Below are positions 1-11,129 of a stretch of DNA of 64,000 bases, one piece after another. A model generated the notes under the pieces. It was not told the origin of the DNA, did no database searches, and saw only the letters and a list, made by a program, of their open reading frames with translations. The stretch's first letter is position 1; every line of letters starts with the position of its first letter. The stretch lies in the NCBI GenBank assembly GCA_943737045.1, contig CALSFV010000293.1:62001-126000 (forward strand), in the 5' to 3' direction. This DNA comes from Parapristionchus giblindavisi (Eukaryota > Nematoda > Chromadorea > Rhabditida > Diplogasteridae). The position numbers were made by a program, and so were the translations under genes.

Positions 1-76
1 AGTTGAGGGTAGAGAACTATTGGGAGAAAAAGATCTGACGTGGACACATTTAGCTGCGTTCTTTGTTGTTTATTTG

Positions 77-228
77 GAACTTCTTCGGTTTCTGGCCCCG
101 TCAGACCTCCCCTATCCCCCATTTCGATCATTTCGATTCATAAAGATCGGTTACTAAGCGAAATGATTGTGAGAGGAGAGAGGAGGGGGATAAGGGGGGG
201 GGCAGATACCGAAGAAGTGCCGTTTATT
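77..228. repeat. Short foldback (MITE-like) element
   Basis: The sequence GGAACTTCTTCGGTTTCTG at the left end is answered in inverted orientation by CCGAAGAAGTGCC near 218-228, with a purine-rich arm between. A further partial copy of the end (GGCACTTCTTCGGTTTCTGC) lies near 1090. No protein is encoded. Boundaries are approximate. Confidence 0.45.
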
Positions 229-340
229 TTATTAATGAATGCCCACCACTATAACTTATACAGAACTGATTTTCGTTTACATCTTTGAGTTAAAAATTAT
301 AATCGAAACATATAACGCCTGTTTTTCTCAGAGACGAACA

Positions 341-344
<4 letters not shown>

Positions 345-373
<29 letters not shown>
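345..373. repeat. (TA)n microsatellite, left tract
   Basis: A pure TA dinucleotide tract abutting the left end of the 120-bp palindromic element at 374-493. Confidence 0.95.
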
Positions 374-376
<3 letters not shown>

Positions 377-490
377 AGTATTCTGGTCCAAGCCATTTTT
401 CTTCCAAAGCAAGACAAAGGAGAGACCATTGTATTCGAGAGAGTTTGTATGTTGAGCGGTCGTTCTTGCTTTGAAAGTCATGAGAACGCT

Positions 491-493
<3 letters not shown>
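374..493. mobile_element. 120-bp palindromic MITE, copy 1
   Basis: The element runs from CACAGTATTCTGGTCCAAGC to TCATGAGAACGCTGTG and its ends are imperfect inverted repeats. By eye it matches 19235-19354 at every one of 120 positions, so one of them moved recently or was copied. It sits inside a TA dinucleotide tract, which fits a TA or TATA target. Diverged relatives are visible near 37909 and 39178-39262. Confidence 0.75.

Positions 494-565
<72 letters not shown>
494..565. repeat. (TA)n microsatellite, right tract
   Basis: A pure TA tract of about 72 bases on the right side of the palindromic element. Confidence 0.95.
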
Positions 566-568
<3 letters not shown>

Positions 569-684
569 ATGTTCACGCAAGAACGAAACTATTGAAATAA
601 TTGTGAAAAAATAAGTAATCAATAAACTCTCAACAAACGATAGATAAGATAAAATAATGGATGGTGCAAAGGGGTAGGGACGTC

Positions 685-909
685 TCATGTGAGCCAGTCG
701 TCCATCTCATGGCGTCGAGTAGTCACTACATGTATATCGTATGAGTGAATCGAGGAATTCTTGTGTGGACTGGGAAGAGGACCAGTATCAAAATCAGTAT
801 TTTCCGGATTAGCTCTCTTATTAGCTTGGGTTTCAGCAGATTTCCTGTTCATTTCTTTACTTTTGAACTCATAATAATACATTTTCTGACAAATAAAAGG
901 GAAAAACAT
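685..909 (-). other. Open frame, possible terminal exon, unassigned
   Basis: On the minus strand a 74-codon open frame follows a plausible acceptor (TTTGTCAG). It is rich in polar residues (Lys, Asn, Glu, Ser) and has no recognised motif. No upstream exon is visible on the minus strand before about 1.2 kb and no polyadenylation signal was found close downstream. It may be a chance open frame. Confidence 0.15.
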
Positions 910-1136
910 TGATTAGAAATCTTGAAGTCGGGAATTCTTGGTGTCTGTCTCGGTTGTCTCTTCTCTCTTCTCTCGCCGAATCTACGGAAACACTGAACTT
1001 CAAAATGTTGAATGATTTTAAAATCATCGATTCTTTTTTTTCATTTATTCGTACTCTTCTTCAAAAAAAACCTCATCGCGATCGTATTTTGGCACTTCTT
1101 CGGTTTCTGCCTCCATTTCATTAAAGCGTCACTCCC

Positions 1137-1205
1137 CAAGCTAATTTGTAACTATCCGCTCTCGCCACACTCTCTCGCTTTCTTTGTCTGCGAGAGAGTA
1201 TTGCT
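1137..1205. repeat. CTCTCTCG-hairpin MITE (family 1), partial
   Basis: One arm and the loop of the commonest palindromic element of this window: ACACTCTCTCGCTTTC, then TTTGTCTGCGAGAGAGT. The far arm is missing or replaced. Confidence 0.6.
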
Positions 1206-1979
1206 GCCAATCGATATCGATATTCCGTAGCAGATGAAAGGCTGACAACGTGAAAGCGTGAAAGATTTGGCATAATCTCTATTAACGGAGTTCTTTACAC
1301 TTCATTATTTTAGAGTCAAGAAGGGGCAAAGAGGTATCGAATTTCGAATCCCTCTTCAAGATAATAAATACTAACGAAACATTTTTCTGACAGGCGCTTT
1401 ATCAGTTTCTTCGCCAAAACTATCTATAATTCAAAGGCTCCTCTGACTCTCCTATTATTGGGACAATTGCATTGCTACAAGAGAAGGCTGATCGAATGAT
1501 TTTAAGCTAATGCAACGATCGAGATTCTAAAAGAGCAAGGGATACTGCTAGAGACAAAACTTCAGACGAAGGAAAACGAGAGATTTGATTGGAAAGAGAA
1601 AAAACAGGCAATAAAAAGAAGAATAGTTGATGTGAGCACGATTTTCAGTGATCTTTATTGTTTGATTTTTGCTGGATGAATACCAGATCACCATTTGTTC
1701 AATTGATTTTTGTCTACTTCTTTGAGTTAAGAATAAGACTCGAAAAAAATTCGAACACAGGAGTACAGTAGAAGCATCCAGTAAAAAAACAATTAAGAAC
1801 ACTGAAAATTGTGCTCAAGTGTTAAATTCTTTTTTTCGTTCTCTATATTTCTCTACGTTAAACTCTATCTTTTCTTTTCGTCTCAATTTTTCGGTCTCTA
1901 TCAATATCCCTTGATCTCTAGACTACCCTAGAATCAAAAGAATTGCCTATCCTGGAATCAATAAATGAACGCGCGTTAT
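1205..1979. repeat. Dispersed element, copy 1 of a direct repeat
   Basis: This block is repeated at 3445-4172 in the same orientation. Shared landmarks run in the same order: TCGATATTCC, GGAGTTCTTTACACTTCATT, AATTTCGAAT, AAGATAATAAATACTAACG, a TGATGTGAG motif, and AATCAATAAATG followed by ACGCGCGTTATT at the right end. Within each copy a segment near the middle (CTTTATTGTTTGATTTTTGC here) is partly inverted on the far side. No coding potential is seen. Confidence 0.6.
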
Positions 1980-2529
1980 TACTATGTTATGATCATACAA
2001 GCAATTGCAACTATTATAGTGCATAGTTTCAGCGATTGACATTGTGACATCGAGCGATTGTGAGAAGTACAAGAGAAGACAAGCACACAGAGATTAAATT
2101 TGCCCGAATGTCGTTAGTTGGCGAAAGATTTGCCCGTATTCAGACAAATGATAGCCTGTATATGGGCAAATCGGTGGTTTTTGGGCTACCATTTGCCCAC
2201 ATATGGGCAAATCGTGTACACAAGTATCGTAAGTTGGCAAATCTATTACCCATATTTGTGTAAGTTTGCTCTCAGTGCAGATACTGCCCGTTGAAAACAT
2301 GTTTCGCATGTATTTCTTATCCCAGAGACAAATACGAAAATCAGTTTTTGTGGTGTACCTGTTTCTAACAAATAACTATTAAAGGAAACCGCAAATTGAT
2401 TTCATGTCAGATCATCTTGACATTTCTGTGAATTTCTCTATTTCCTACTCTGTCGTTTCTTTCTCTTCATCTCATCATCTTCATCTTTCTTTATACCTCT
2501 CACTCTATCATACTCTCTCAAATGTATTC

Positions 2530-2632
2530 CAGAAGCTAGTTTTGCTCTCTGCATTGGCAATACTCTCGTAGACACAAAAACGAGAGAGTGTGGCCAGAGC
2601 GGAGCTTTCAAATTAGCTCAAGGTGTCCTCTT
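2530..2632. repeat. CTCTCTCG-hairpin MITE (family 1)
   Basis: Imperfect palindrome: CATTGGCAATACTCTCGTAG on the left, CGAGAGAGTGTGGCCAGAGC on the right, ending TTTCAAATTAGCTCAAGG, the family's typical shoulder. Confidence 0.7.
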
Positions 2633-3134
2633 AGATGGATGTGCATACAGCTAAAGTAAAGAATTGTTACATTACTTGATTCCATGAAAAATATGGAACT
2701 CGGTTCATTACTCGTGTTGGAAGTACAAGAGACGGTGATGCATTTTTTTCATTATCACTGGCAACGATTTTCCAATCGGAAACATGTTTTGCCTATACTT
2801 ATTGTCTCGCGGAGGAATACGAAATTTATTAAGTCCCATGTCTGAATCTCAGAAAAAAATAATAATTTGGAACCTATCAATAAAAATCAATATTCAGATG
2901 GGCGAAGGTGCTAAAAAGCCAATAACGAGATTCGCATGATCAAGATACTGACGATTCCCCCCTTTCGGTAGCCTTGCTAGACTGTCCAATGACGTATTTG
3001 CAAATCGGTAGAAAACGTTTGAGGTAACGCTAGACCACATAGAGTTTGTCACTTTTGCCATATCTGCACTCTGTACTGAAATCAGATTATTGCATTGAGA
3101 TGAAAATGAGAGGTCGAAAGGCGGAAATATGGAG

Positions 3135-3189
3135 GAAGAAAAGAAAAGAAAAGAAAAGAAAAGAAAAGAAAAGAAAAGAAAAGAAAAGA
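3135..3189. repeat. (AAAAG)n microsatellite
   Basis: About eleven consecutive AAAAG pentamers. Confidence 0.9.
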
Positions 3190-3326
3190 AGACATGAGCA
3201 TCAGTTAAGAGATACCAGACGTTAAAAAAGAACATTGAGTTGAGAGAGCAGAAACACTGAGAGTGAAAGATCGGGTTCGATTGGAAAAGTGAAGGGAGGA
3301 TAGGTGAGAAATTACGTTTTTTTTCT

Positions 3327-3412
3327 AGCAGTGCTCTCTCGCTTTCTTTGCCTACCAGAGACCGTTCTGGCAACGGTCTTTGGTAGGCAAGGAAGCGAGA
3401 GAACATCGCTAG
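3327..3412. repeat. CTCTCTCG-hairpin MITE (family 1), variant
   Basis: A near-perfect hairpin: GCTCTCTCGCTTTCTTTGCC is answered by GGCAAGGAAGCGAGAGAACA, around a core ACCGTTCTGGCAACGGT. It lies just left of the second copy of the direct repeat, where copy 1 also has a family-1 fragment. Confidence 0.65.
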
Positions 3413-3444
3413 AAAAAAGTCTCCTCCAATGGCCTATGCTCGAA

Positions 3445-4172
3445 ATTGCTATCGATATTCCTTAGCAGATGAAAAGGATGAGTACTTTAAAGAACTGGCA
3501 TAATCTATATTTACGGAGTTCTTTACACTTCATTACTTTGAAGTAAAAGACAAGAGAATATCGAATTTCGAATTCCTCTTCAAGATAATAAATACTAACG
3601 AAACATGTTTCTGACAGGCGCTTTGCCAGAACTATCTATAACTCAAAAGCTGCTCTCACTCTACCATTATTGGCATTCTGACAATCGGATTGTTACTAGA
3701 GATTGCGGATCGATTGATTTTAAGTTAATCCAACGATCGAGATTCTAAGAGAGCAAGGGATACTGATAGAGACAGAAATTGAGACGAAGGGAAATGAGAG
3801 ATTTGAAGGGAAAGAAAAATACAGAAAAAAAGAGAAGAATGGTTGATGTGAGGACGACTTTCAGTGTTCTTTATTGTTTAATTTTTGCTGGATGTAGAAC
3901 AGATCACCATTTCCTCAATTGATTTTTGTGTACGTCTTTGAGATAAGAATAACCAGCGCAACATGTTCGAACCTTAGTAGCATCCAGTAAAAAACAATAA
4001 AGAACACTGAAAATTTGGGGAAATTCTTTATCTTTCTCTTTATTTCTCTACGTTCAACACTATTTTCTATTTTCCTCTCAATTTCTCGGTATCTATCAAT
4101 ATCCCTTGCTCTCTAGACTACCCTAGAATCAAATGATTTGCCTATCCTGGAATCAATAAATGGACGCGCGTT
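3445..4172. repeat. Dispersed element, copy 2 of a direct repeat
   Basis: Second copy of the block described at 1205-1979, diverged by scattered substitutions and small indels. It ends AATCAATAAATGG then ACGCGCGTTATT. From here to about 6050 I recognise no gene; open frames at 4820-5098 (plus) and 5085-5354 (minus) have no motif or splice support. Confidence 0.6.
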
Positions 4173-6071
4173 ATTTAAAAATTTAAATAATTAAAATATT
4201 TTATTATTTTAGAGAATCATGGAAGTAGTAATATCAATAATTAATAATAATAATAATAAATTAAAATGCCTCACTTGTACAATCTCCGTCACCCATTTTC
4301 CCCCGTGCGTGAACTCGTTTACTACCGTACTTTATGGCGAGACAGTTCTGGCTGAAATTTATTCCCTCAGATTTTAAAATTGATCAAATAGAATATCATA
4401 CGCAGTCTTTCATTATGGATTTCCAATGAGAGTTTGAAAATGTGAAAAATCCAGTCGAATCGGGGTCTCATTAAAAAATGTATAACGGTGTTTATTAATT
4501 ATTTTTCTTTATTCCTTCAAATATATATTTAGATAATAGATATGGAAAATTGAATGGAATCTGGTAAACATAGGAACAAAAAATAGTTCAGAAAAAGTTT
4601 AAAAATGAACCTGCACGAGTTGCACAATTGCCAAACATCTTCGCCTTTGACTCGAGTGATTCCACTATTGACGATATTGATGGAGATAGAGAAGAACCTG
4701 AGAATTATTGATTTACCAGGATGGATATTGATAATTTAATTACATTTATAAAATATTTTTATGTTTCAAAATACTTATTTTCCTTTTAACTGAATGGTAC
4801 TATTGTACATGGTGAGTCAATGTTTCATAGAGACGCAAAAATCATAAACGAAGAGATGTTTTTTGATTCATTCCATCTACATTATGCCAGAATATATTAT
4901 AACCCCAGATCCTCATACATGGTTATCAGCATGGATTTATCAGGCACAGTATCCCAGATCAACACAACCTCTCGCTCCTTTACGGAATCGGAGAATTTAG
5001 AAAACGAGGCTAATAAGAATTCAGAACCCAGGGCTGAAATCTGGTTCTGCTGTATCTCATACAAACTGCGGAAATGTAGAATATTTAATAAGTTTTAGTA
5101 AAGAAAAGCTGTCTAGTTCGTTTCCCCATTTTTGAGATAGTAAAGGAGTGTAATGGGTAATCTCGATAGAGTATCTCTATTTCTAACCATATCCTCCAGA
5201 CCACAGCACGTATGTTCATCTCGATATCATTACTGGTCCGACTATAAACATTAGGGAAAATATTGATTATGAAATTTAATAGGCAATTCGTAAAAGTCGG
5301 TGTAAAAAAAATACAGGAATCGATCTTGATAATCGAAAATCTCACATGATTCAAGTTGAAAATCGTTCGAAAAGTAAGATATGGGTAAGAAAACTATCGA
5401 AGATAGGACAAATATTTAGTAATCTTATGGAATATGCACATCATGAGTGCTCGTTTGAAGTAATGCGGCAAAAAAAAACTACGGTATGTTCGGCAATTTC
5501 GAAATGACGAATGAAAATATGAACCTATGTAATACACGGTGATGACCGGAAACATGTGATTTTAGACAGAGTCAAACAATCGACAGGTATCAAAAATAGA
5601 TTGGTAGAAGGAAAATTAAATGGGATTAGAAAATTTGCCATTTCCTTCTTTGGTTCTTCGCTTGCGAAGCAATAACAAGTACAATTGACTCAAAAGAATT
5701 ACCATAAATTCTTCTTTTTATTAGAAATCACAGCAAGCCTTTGTGATCTATGTACACTGATAGATAAATCTAGAAAATGGAAAAAAACGATAGGATCAAT
5801 GAAAAATACAAGAAAGTGAAAGTATCACACTGCAAGACCACTACTTATGTGCCAAAGTAGATTTAGACAGATAACAGAGCAGACATTGACTTTGTCATAT
5901 CAAAATAATAGTCTGATATCAGAAAGGAAGTGAGAAGGACTAAAATTTGATTGATGGGTCATTAAATGATCAATCATTAAAGTTGATAAAGGATACTAAT
6001 ACAATAACATGTCTGTGGATGAGCAGGTAACGTGTGAGCGGACTCGGCACATCGTTTGTTGTCTTTTCCAG

Positions 6072-7040
6072 TTCGGTGGGTCAGATCAAGTTCGGTGGGT
6101 CAGATCAAGTTCGGTGGGTCAGATTTAACTAAAAATTGTCGGAATGGCCACTACGTGTGCGTTATCATTATGTGCTATTGCAAAATACCGTAATCTACCG
6201 TAATCCAGTTCGGTGGGTCAGATCAAGTTCGGTGGGTCAGATTTCACTACAAACTGTCGGAATGGTCACAACGTGTGCGAAATCATTATGAGCTATTGCA
6301 AACTACCGTAACCCAGTTCGGTGGGTCAGATCAAGTTCGGTGGGTCAGATTTCACTAGAAATTGTCTGAATGGCCACTACATGTGCGATATCATTATCAG
6401 CTATTGCAAACTACTGTAATCTACCGTAACCCGGTTCGGTGGGTCAGATCAAGTGCGATGGGTCAGATTTCACTAAAAATTGTCCAAATGATTACTATGC
6501 GCGTGGTATGATTATGAGTTATTGTAAACTACCATGATCTGACCCACCGAACTGGGTTACGGTAGTTTGCAATAGCTCATAATGATTTCGCACACGTTGT
6601 GACCATTCCGACAGTTTGTAGTGAAATCTGACCCACCGAACTTGATCTGACCCACCGAACTGGGTTACGGTAGATTACGGTATTTTGCAATAGCTCATAA
6701 TGATAACGCACACGTAGTGGCCATTCCGACAATTTTTAGTTAAATCTGACCCACCGAACTTGATCTGACCCACCGAACTGGGTTACGGTAGATTACGTTA
6801 TTTTGCAATAGCTCATAATGATAACGCACACGTAGTGGCCATTCCGACAATTTTTAGTTAAATCTGACCCACCGAACTTGATCTGACCCACCGAACTGGG
6901 TTACGGTATATTACGGTAGTGTTGTTGATGATGATCACATTGATACCCATCTCGTGTTTCTATGACCCCTACGAACCGAGTTTTGGCCCGATCTGACCCA
7001 CCGAACTTGATCTGACCCACCGAACTGGGTTACGGTAGGT
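6072..7040. repeat. Inverted satellite-like array (GTTCGGTGGGTCAGAT units)
   Basis: From 6072 to about 6530 the doublet GTTCGGTGGGTCAGATCAAG recurs in units of roughly 110-140 bp, each also holding GGAATGGYCACNACGTGTGC and CTACCGTAA. From about 6531 to 7040 the same units continue in reverse complement (ATCTGACCCACCGAAC), so the block is a large palindrome built from a tandem repeat. A further pair of related segments near 6920 and 7050 (GATGATCACA, GATACCCATC) extends it. No protein is encoded. Confidence 0.8.
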
Positions 7041-7117
7041 TACGGTAGTGTTACTGATGGTGATCACAATGATACCCATCCAAAGTTTCTATGCCAACTC
7101 CCAACCGAGTTCTGCTC

Positions 7118-7160
7118 CGTTGCCGTTTTGATTGTTGCCGTTTTGATTGTTGCCGTTCTG
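7118..7160. repeat. Short tandem repeat, GTTGCCGTTTTGAT x3
   Basis: Three consecutive copies of a 15-bp unit, the last with one substitution, between the satellite block and the LINE tail. Confidence 0.85.
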
Positions 7161-7162
7161 AT

Positions 7163-8290
7163 GCCCCCTCAAAACTGTAGTAATGCATTTAGGCAACAGA
7201 CACCCTACCCTCGATCTTCAATTCAATGGTATCAAACTTCCTGTAGTTAAAGAGTTCACTGATCTCGGTATATCATACGATAATCGACAATCTTTCTCAT
7301 CTCATATCCAATCTATTGTAGCCAGAGCAAATTCCAGATGTGCATATATTTATCGCATTTTTCACACCTCTAATCTCAAGCTTTTTTCACGTCTTTTCAT
7401 CACTTATGTAAGACCTATTCTTGAATACGCGTCTGAACTGTGGTCACCTCATGAAGATCATCTAATACACGGCGGCTCAATGATAGTAACTAAGAAGCTC
7501 TTGCCTGAGAAAGAAAGTATCGCAAACTGAGTGATGATGAGCAGCGCAAAAGTTGATTACGGTATATCTGGGCGCTCGCTTCTGACTAGACCTATCATCG
7601 AGTTTTACGATTCGCGAGACATGCCGAGATGGCTTAGTGGATAGAGCTTTTGTTTAGAGATCCGAACCTCGTAGGTTCGAATCCCGCCCAGTGCAAATCA
7701 ACTTTGCCGATTTTTCGTAATGCAAGAGCCTTCAAGCCAAAGTTAAATGTAGGGATTTCTCTTCATTGAACCGCCGTGTAATAAAGCTCATTGAAAACGT
7801 ACAAAGGACTTACACTCGTCGCGTTTTCTACAAATGCAAGCTACGGTATGCTTCATATCCTGATAGATTATCATTACTCAAACTAGAGCCTCTTGAATCG
7901 CGCCGCAAACTATCTGATCTTTGTTTTACCTATAAAGCTACACATGGACTTATTGATCTTGACAATCCTTCTTTCTTTATTCCCTCTATAAATACTAGAT
8001 CTTCCCGCAGACACGCATTAGAATATCGTAAACACAATGCTAAATCTACTCGCTTCTCGAACTTCATATCAAATCGTGTTGTTAGTAATTGGAATAAACT
8101 TAGTAATAATTCTATTATCTGCCCCTCAGTTAAATCTTTCCGGAAATGTATAAATTTGTCGTTACTCGAAATGTAATAATTAATTGTTATTTCTTTGCTA
8201 CCTAAGTTGTGGCATCGTATTTTATGTAATTCTTACGATATCAATTATTCGCTATTATAATTTATCCTTGTAATGCATAAATTATTATTA
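7163..8290 (+). pseudogene. Non-LTR retrotransposon (CR1/Jockey-like) 3' end, 5'-truncated
   Basis: Two open segments encode the end of a LINE reverse transcriptase. The first (7183-7465) has the thumb-region signature FTDLGISYD, then HIQSIVARANSR and YVRPILEYASELWSP. The second (7781-8176) continues with IENVQRTYTRRV, a block rich in Arg and Leu, and ends NRVVSNWNKL before the stop. These match the closing region of CR1/Jockey-type elements from established family knowledge. Everything upstream of the thumb is missing, as is usual for 5'-truncated insertions. The frame is split by a TIR element at 7466-7780. The 3' end is AT-rich with ATTATTATTA. Confidence 0.75.
7466..7780. mobile_element. 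TIR element with a tRNA-like core, inserted in the LINE
   Basis: The ends TACACGGCGGCTCAATGA and TCATTGAACCGCCGTGTA are near-perfect 18-bp inverted repeats whose outermost TA could be the target duplication. Removing the element rejoins the LINE reading (SELWSP... to IENVQR). Inside, at 7622-7696, is a tRNA-like stretch with an A box (TGGCTTAGTGGATAGAGC) and a perfect B box (GGTTCGAATCC). The acceptor arms do not pair (GCCGAGA against CGCCCAG), so it is not a working tRNA. Confidence 0.65.
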
Positions 8291-8347
8291 TTAAGAGCGG
8301 CCAGACAGAAAACAAATATACAATTATAGATGTGTTATTCATATTAA

Positions 8348-9830
8348 GACATCGGCTCAGTAAGATTCCAGGAAGTGCCGGACATCGACCTCACCGATTT
8401 GGCCCAAATTTTTTTTATGGATACCCCCATGGGCCCCCATCACAAAATGGGTATTCATTTGGGCTCGTTCCTTGAAACACAGATGTGGCGGGTTTTCGAA
8501 ATTTGAAAACTCGATTTTCACCAGAAAAAAATGGAGCGACCTAGGAGCAATGTTAGTGTCGATTAATTTTAAGTATAAATAGACAACAAAAACTGGCTAT
8601 ACGACGGTCCGGAGAGCCGATCGCAAACTGATTTTTTTACCTCCTCAAAACATTCTAAAATTAATTAAAATTTTAAAACAAAAAAGTGCAGTCCAATTTT
8701 TGCCTTATCTTATAGAGCAAAAAAATCCGCGTCGAATAAGGGAAAAAAATCAAAAATCGAAGGACCCGTCTTTTGAGATAAATGAACCTGAAGATGACCC
8801 GAAAATATTTTTGCTTTCAAACCCCCTCATGTTTGTACTCATATTGAAGAGCTCGTCGAGTAGAACAACTTTCATGTTGAACGTTTTGTCTGAAACTCAT
8901 GTACAAGAGAAATACATGAATTAAGATTTATTGGATCCAAATCTTTATTATCGCTTGTATCTTGAGAACAAACGACTTTCATAGAATACGACCAACATAA
9001 AAAATGATGTACTTGACGAGTACTTTAAAATGAGTATAAACATGGCAAGGTTTCGACAACTTTTTTTCAATACTAATTTCCAGGCCATTTTTTTCAGCAT
9101 GGGCGTCTACAATTTTTTTTCGTGAAACAATAAAGTAAGTATGGATTTTTTGCGTTCTACAATATAGGCGTAATCGCTTTGTACACAAAAAATATTTTAC
9201 TTTCGTTTTACTCAAAATTGTGTGAACAACCGTGCGAATAAATAAAACTCATGTATTTCTCTTGCACATGAGTTTCAGACAAAACCTCCAACATGAAAGT
9301 TGTTCTACTCGACGAGCTCTTCAATAAGAGTACAAACATGAGGGGGTTTGAAAACAAAAATATTTTCGGGTCATCTTCAGGTTCATTTATCTCAAAAGAC
9401 GGGTCCTTCGATTTTTGATTTTTTTCCCTTATTCGACGCGGAATTTTTTGCTCTATAAGATAAGGCAAAAATTGGACTGCACTTTTTTGTTTTAAAATTT
9501 TAAATAATTTTAGAATGTTTTGAGGAGGTAAAAAAATCAGTTTGCGATCGGATCTCCGGACCGTCGTATAGCCAGTTTTTGTTGTCTATTTATACTTATA
9601 ATTAATCGACACTAACATTGGTCCTAGGTCGCTCCATTTTTTTCTGGTGAAAATCGAGTTTTCAAATTTCGAAAACCCGCCACATCTGTGTTTCAAGGAA
9701 CCAGCCGAAATGAATACCCATTTCGTGATGGGGGCCAATGGGGGCATCCATAAAAAAATTTTGGGCCAAATCGGTGAGGTCGATGTCCGGGGTCACTGGC
9801 TCAACCCTCGAATCTTACTGAGCCGGTGTC
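8348..9830. mobile_element. Foldback element, 1.48 kb, TTAA target
   Basis: The ends GACATCGGCTCAGTAAGATT and AATCTTACTGAGCCGGTGTC are inverted repeats flanked by TTAA on both sides (8344-8347 and 9831-9834). The inverted arms extend about 590 bp each, to near 8930 and 9240, around a unique centre of about 300 bp. Open frames inside the arms mirror one another and are not thought to be genes. A TTAA duplication is typical of piggyBac-like transposition, but the TIR does not resemble the classic piggyBac end and no transposase is present. Confidence 0.75.
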
Positions 9831-9834
9831 TTAA

Positions 9835-10060
9835 TTCAACTCGTGGTCATAATATGAAGCTTTGTATCCATCCAACATCTTCTTCTAAGTTTTTAGCCTT
9901 TCTAAGTAACAGAATAGTTTCTCAATGGAACTCTCTAGATAATTCAATTGTAACTGTGCAAAACCCTGTGTACTTTAGTTCTTATGTTCGTAATTTAATA
10001 CTGTGACCTAGCTGTTACAGTTCTTTTCGCTTCTTCTTATTTTATCACTTGTACTATCGA
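9835..10060 (+). pseudogene. LINE 3'-end remnant
   Basis: In one frame from about 9840 the translation reads TRGHNMKL, then FLSNRIVSQWNSL and a stop at 10006. This is the same type of reverse-transcriptase tail as in the LINE at 7163-8290, but diverged. It starts at the right edge of the foldback element and lies just downstream of the receptor exons at 10151-10446, so it probably landed in or beside that receptor gene. Confidence 0.55.
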
Positions 10061-10150
10061 TTATTTTATTTTAACTCTGTCATCAAATTGAAAGATGCGA
10101 TAAATATTTATTATATTATTATATGTAAAAATAGTATTAATACACGTTAC

Positions 10151-10446
10151 CTGATTCGCAATGTATCCCCACTTAATATCAGTATAATAAACTGACTTTC
10201 GTTTCATCAAGAGGTAGAACGAAATAGGATGGACAGTAAGCACAGTGAAAAATGGAAGGTATTGTTCAAATCTGCAATTTGTTGTCATCTTTTAAAAATT
10301 TATTTGCCGTACATCATAAAGATTTTTCGACGGGTAAAATACGATGTTTCGATGAATGTAACTAACGTTTCGATGAAATCGAACATGCAATCTCTGTCCC
10401 AATCAAAATTGTATCGAAGCGAGGCATTGGCAGGCGTAGAATTCAT
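10151..10446 (-). pseudogene. Receptor remnant: exons 1 and 2 of an STR-superfamily GPCR
   Basis: Exon 1 (10446-10367, 80 nt) begins ATG and encodes MNSTPANASLRYNFDWDRD, matching the NETLxxLLDWDRDFALD start of the intact paralogues, then a GTTAGT donor. Exon 2 (10271-10151, 121 nt, the family length) encodes LTVHPISFYLLMKR and YYTDIKWGYIANQ, followed by a GTAACG donor. Exons 3-11 are not found in the 10 kb downstream, which is occupied by a LINE tail and a foldback element. Both exons are open with good splice sites, so the truncation may be recent. Confidence 0.65.
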
Positions 10447-10882
10447 TTGCAAATTATTCCCAAATTCTAAAATAATTATTGAAGATTGATACTTTCTATG
10501 GACGCGATATGATCATGGAGTGGGCAGATAGAAAATAATTAAAGAATGTCGAATCAGCTATTATTGAGAATATTGAAAATTATTATACGAGAAATCGCAC
10601 AATCAAACATAGCCGAGCAAGTATCACCAAGAGTAGAAGCTGTCAATTGATTTAAATTCAAAAAAATATTTGACAAGCATCTCTCATAGTGGCTGATTCT
10701 GTGGTATACCGTCAGATTGTGCAGGCGTCTTAGACAGGCATATAACATGTTTTCAAGACGTTATTTACTGTTTTGACCGACATAAGTGCATAGCTAATTG
10801 AACTTTTATCATAGATGAGTGGATTTATGATTTATGTATAAAATATGGGAAAACCAATTTGAAAGCGAATATGGCTATTTAG

Positions 10883-11129
10883 TAGAGTTGGCAATTCGGG
10901 GGTTGCGGGCCCGCAATGGCCTTGACTCTTATTGCTAATGATTGCGGGCCGGAAGTGCGGTGTAAAATCATTGCGGGCCCGCAATGCAATTTTAAAAAAA
11001 AGTGAAGAGAACAGAATAACGACCGATCACAAAAAGTGGCCAGATAGGAATAAAGTAGTCTTTGCGGGCCCGCAATGATTTTACAGAGCATTGCGGGCCC
11101 GCAATGAGTGTGCGTTATTGCCAACCCTA
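10883..11129. mobile_element. GC-palindrome MITE (GCGGGCCCGC)
   Basis: The ends TAGAGTTGGCAAT and ATTGCCAACCCTA are inverted repeats. Inside, CATTGCGGGCCCGCAATG and related GGGCCC palindromes recur at least five times, in sharp contrast to the AT-rich surroundings. A broken copy lies at 34853-34912. No gene is recognised between 11130 and 12450. Confidence 0.7.

Noticed and set aside
239..595. Open frames with Tyr-Ile repeats
   Set aside because: Direct translation of TA dinucleotide tracts.
2894..3406. A 170-codon minus-strand frame rich in Phe, Leu and Ser
   Set aside because: It spans an AAAAG microsatellite and a MITE hairpin; no motif or splice context.
6072..7040. A CRISPR-like array
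   Set aside because: Repeats are irregular, change strand at the centre, and the DNA is eukaryotic.
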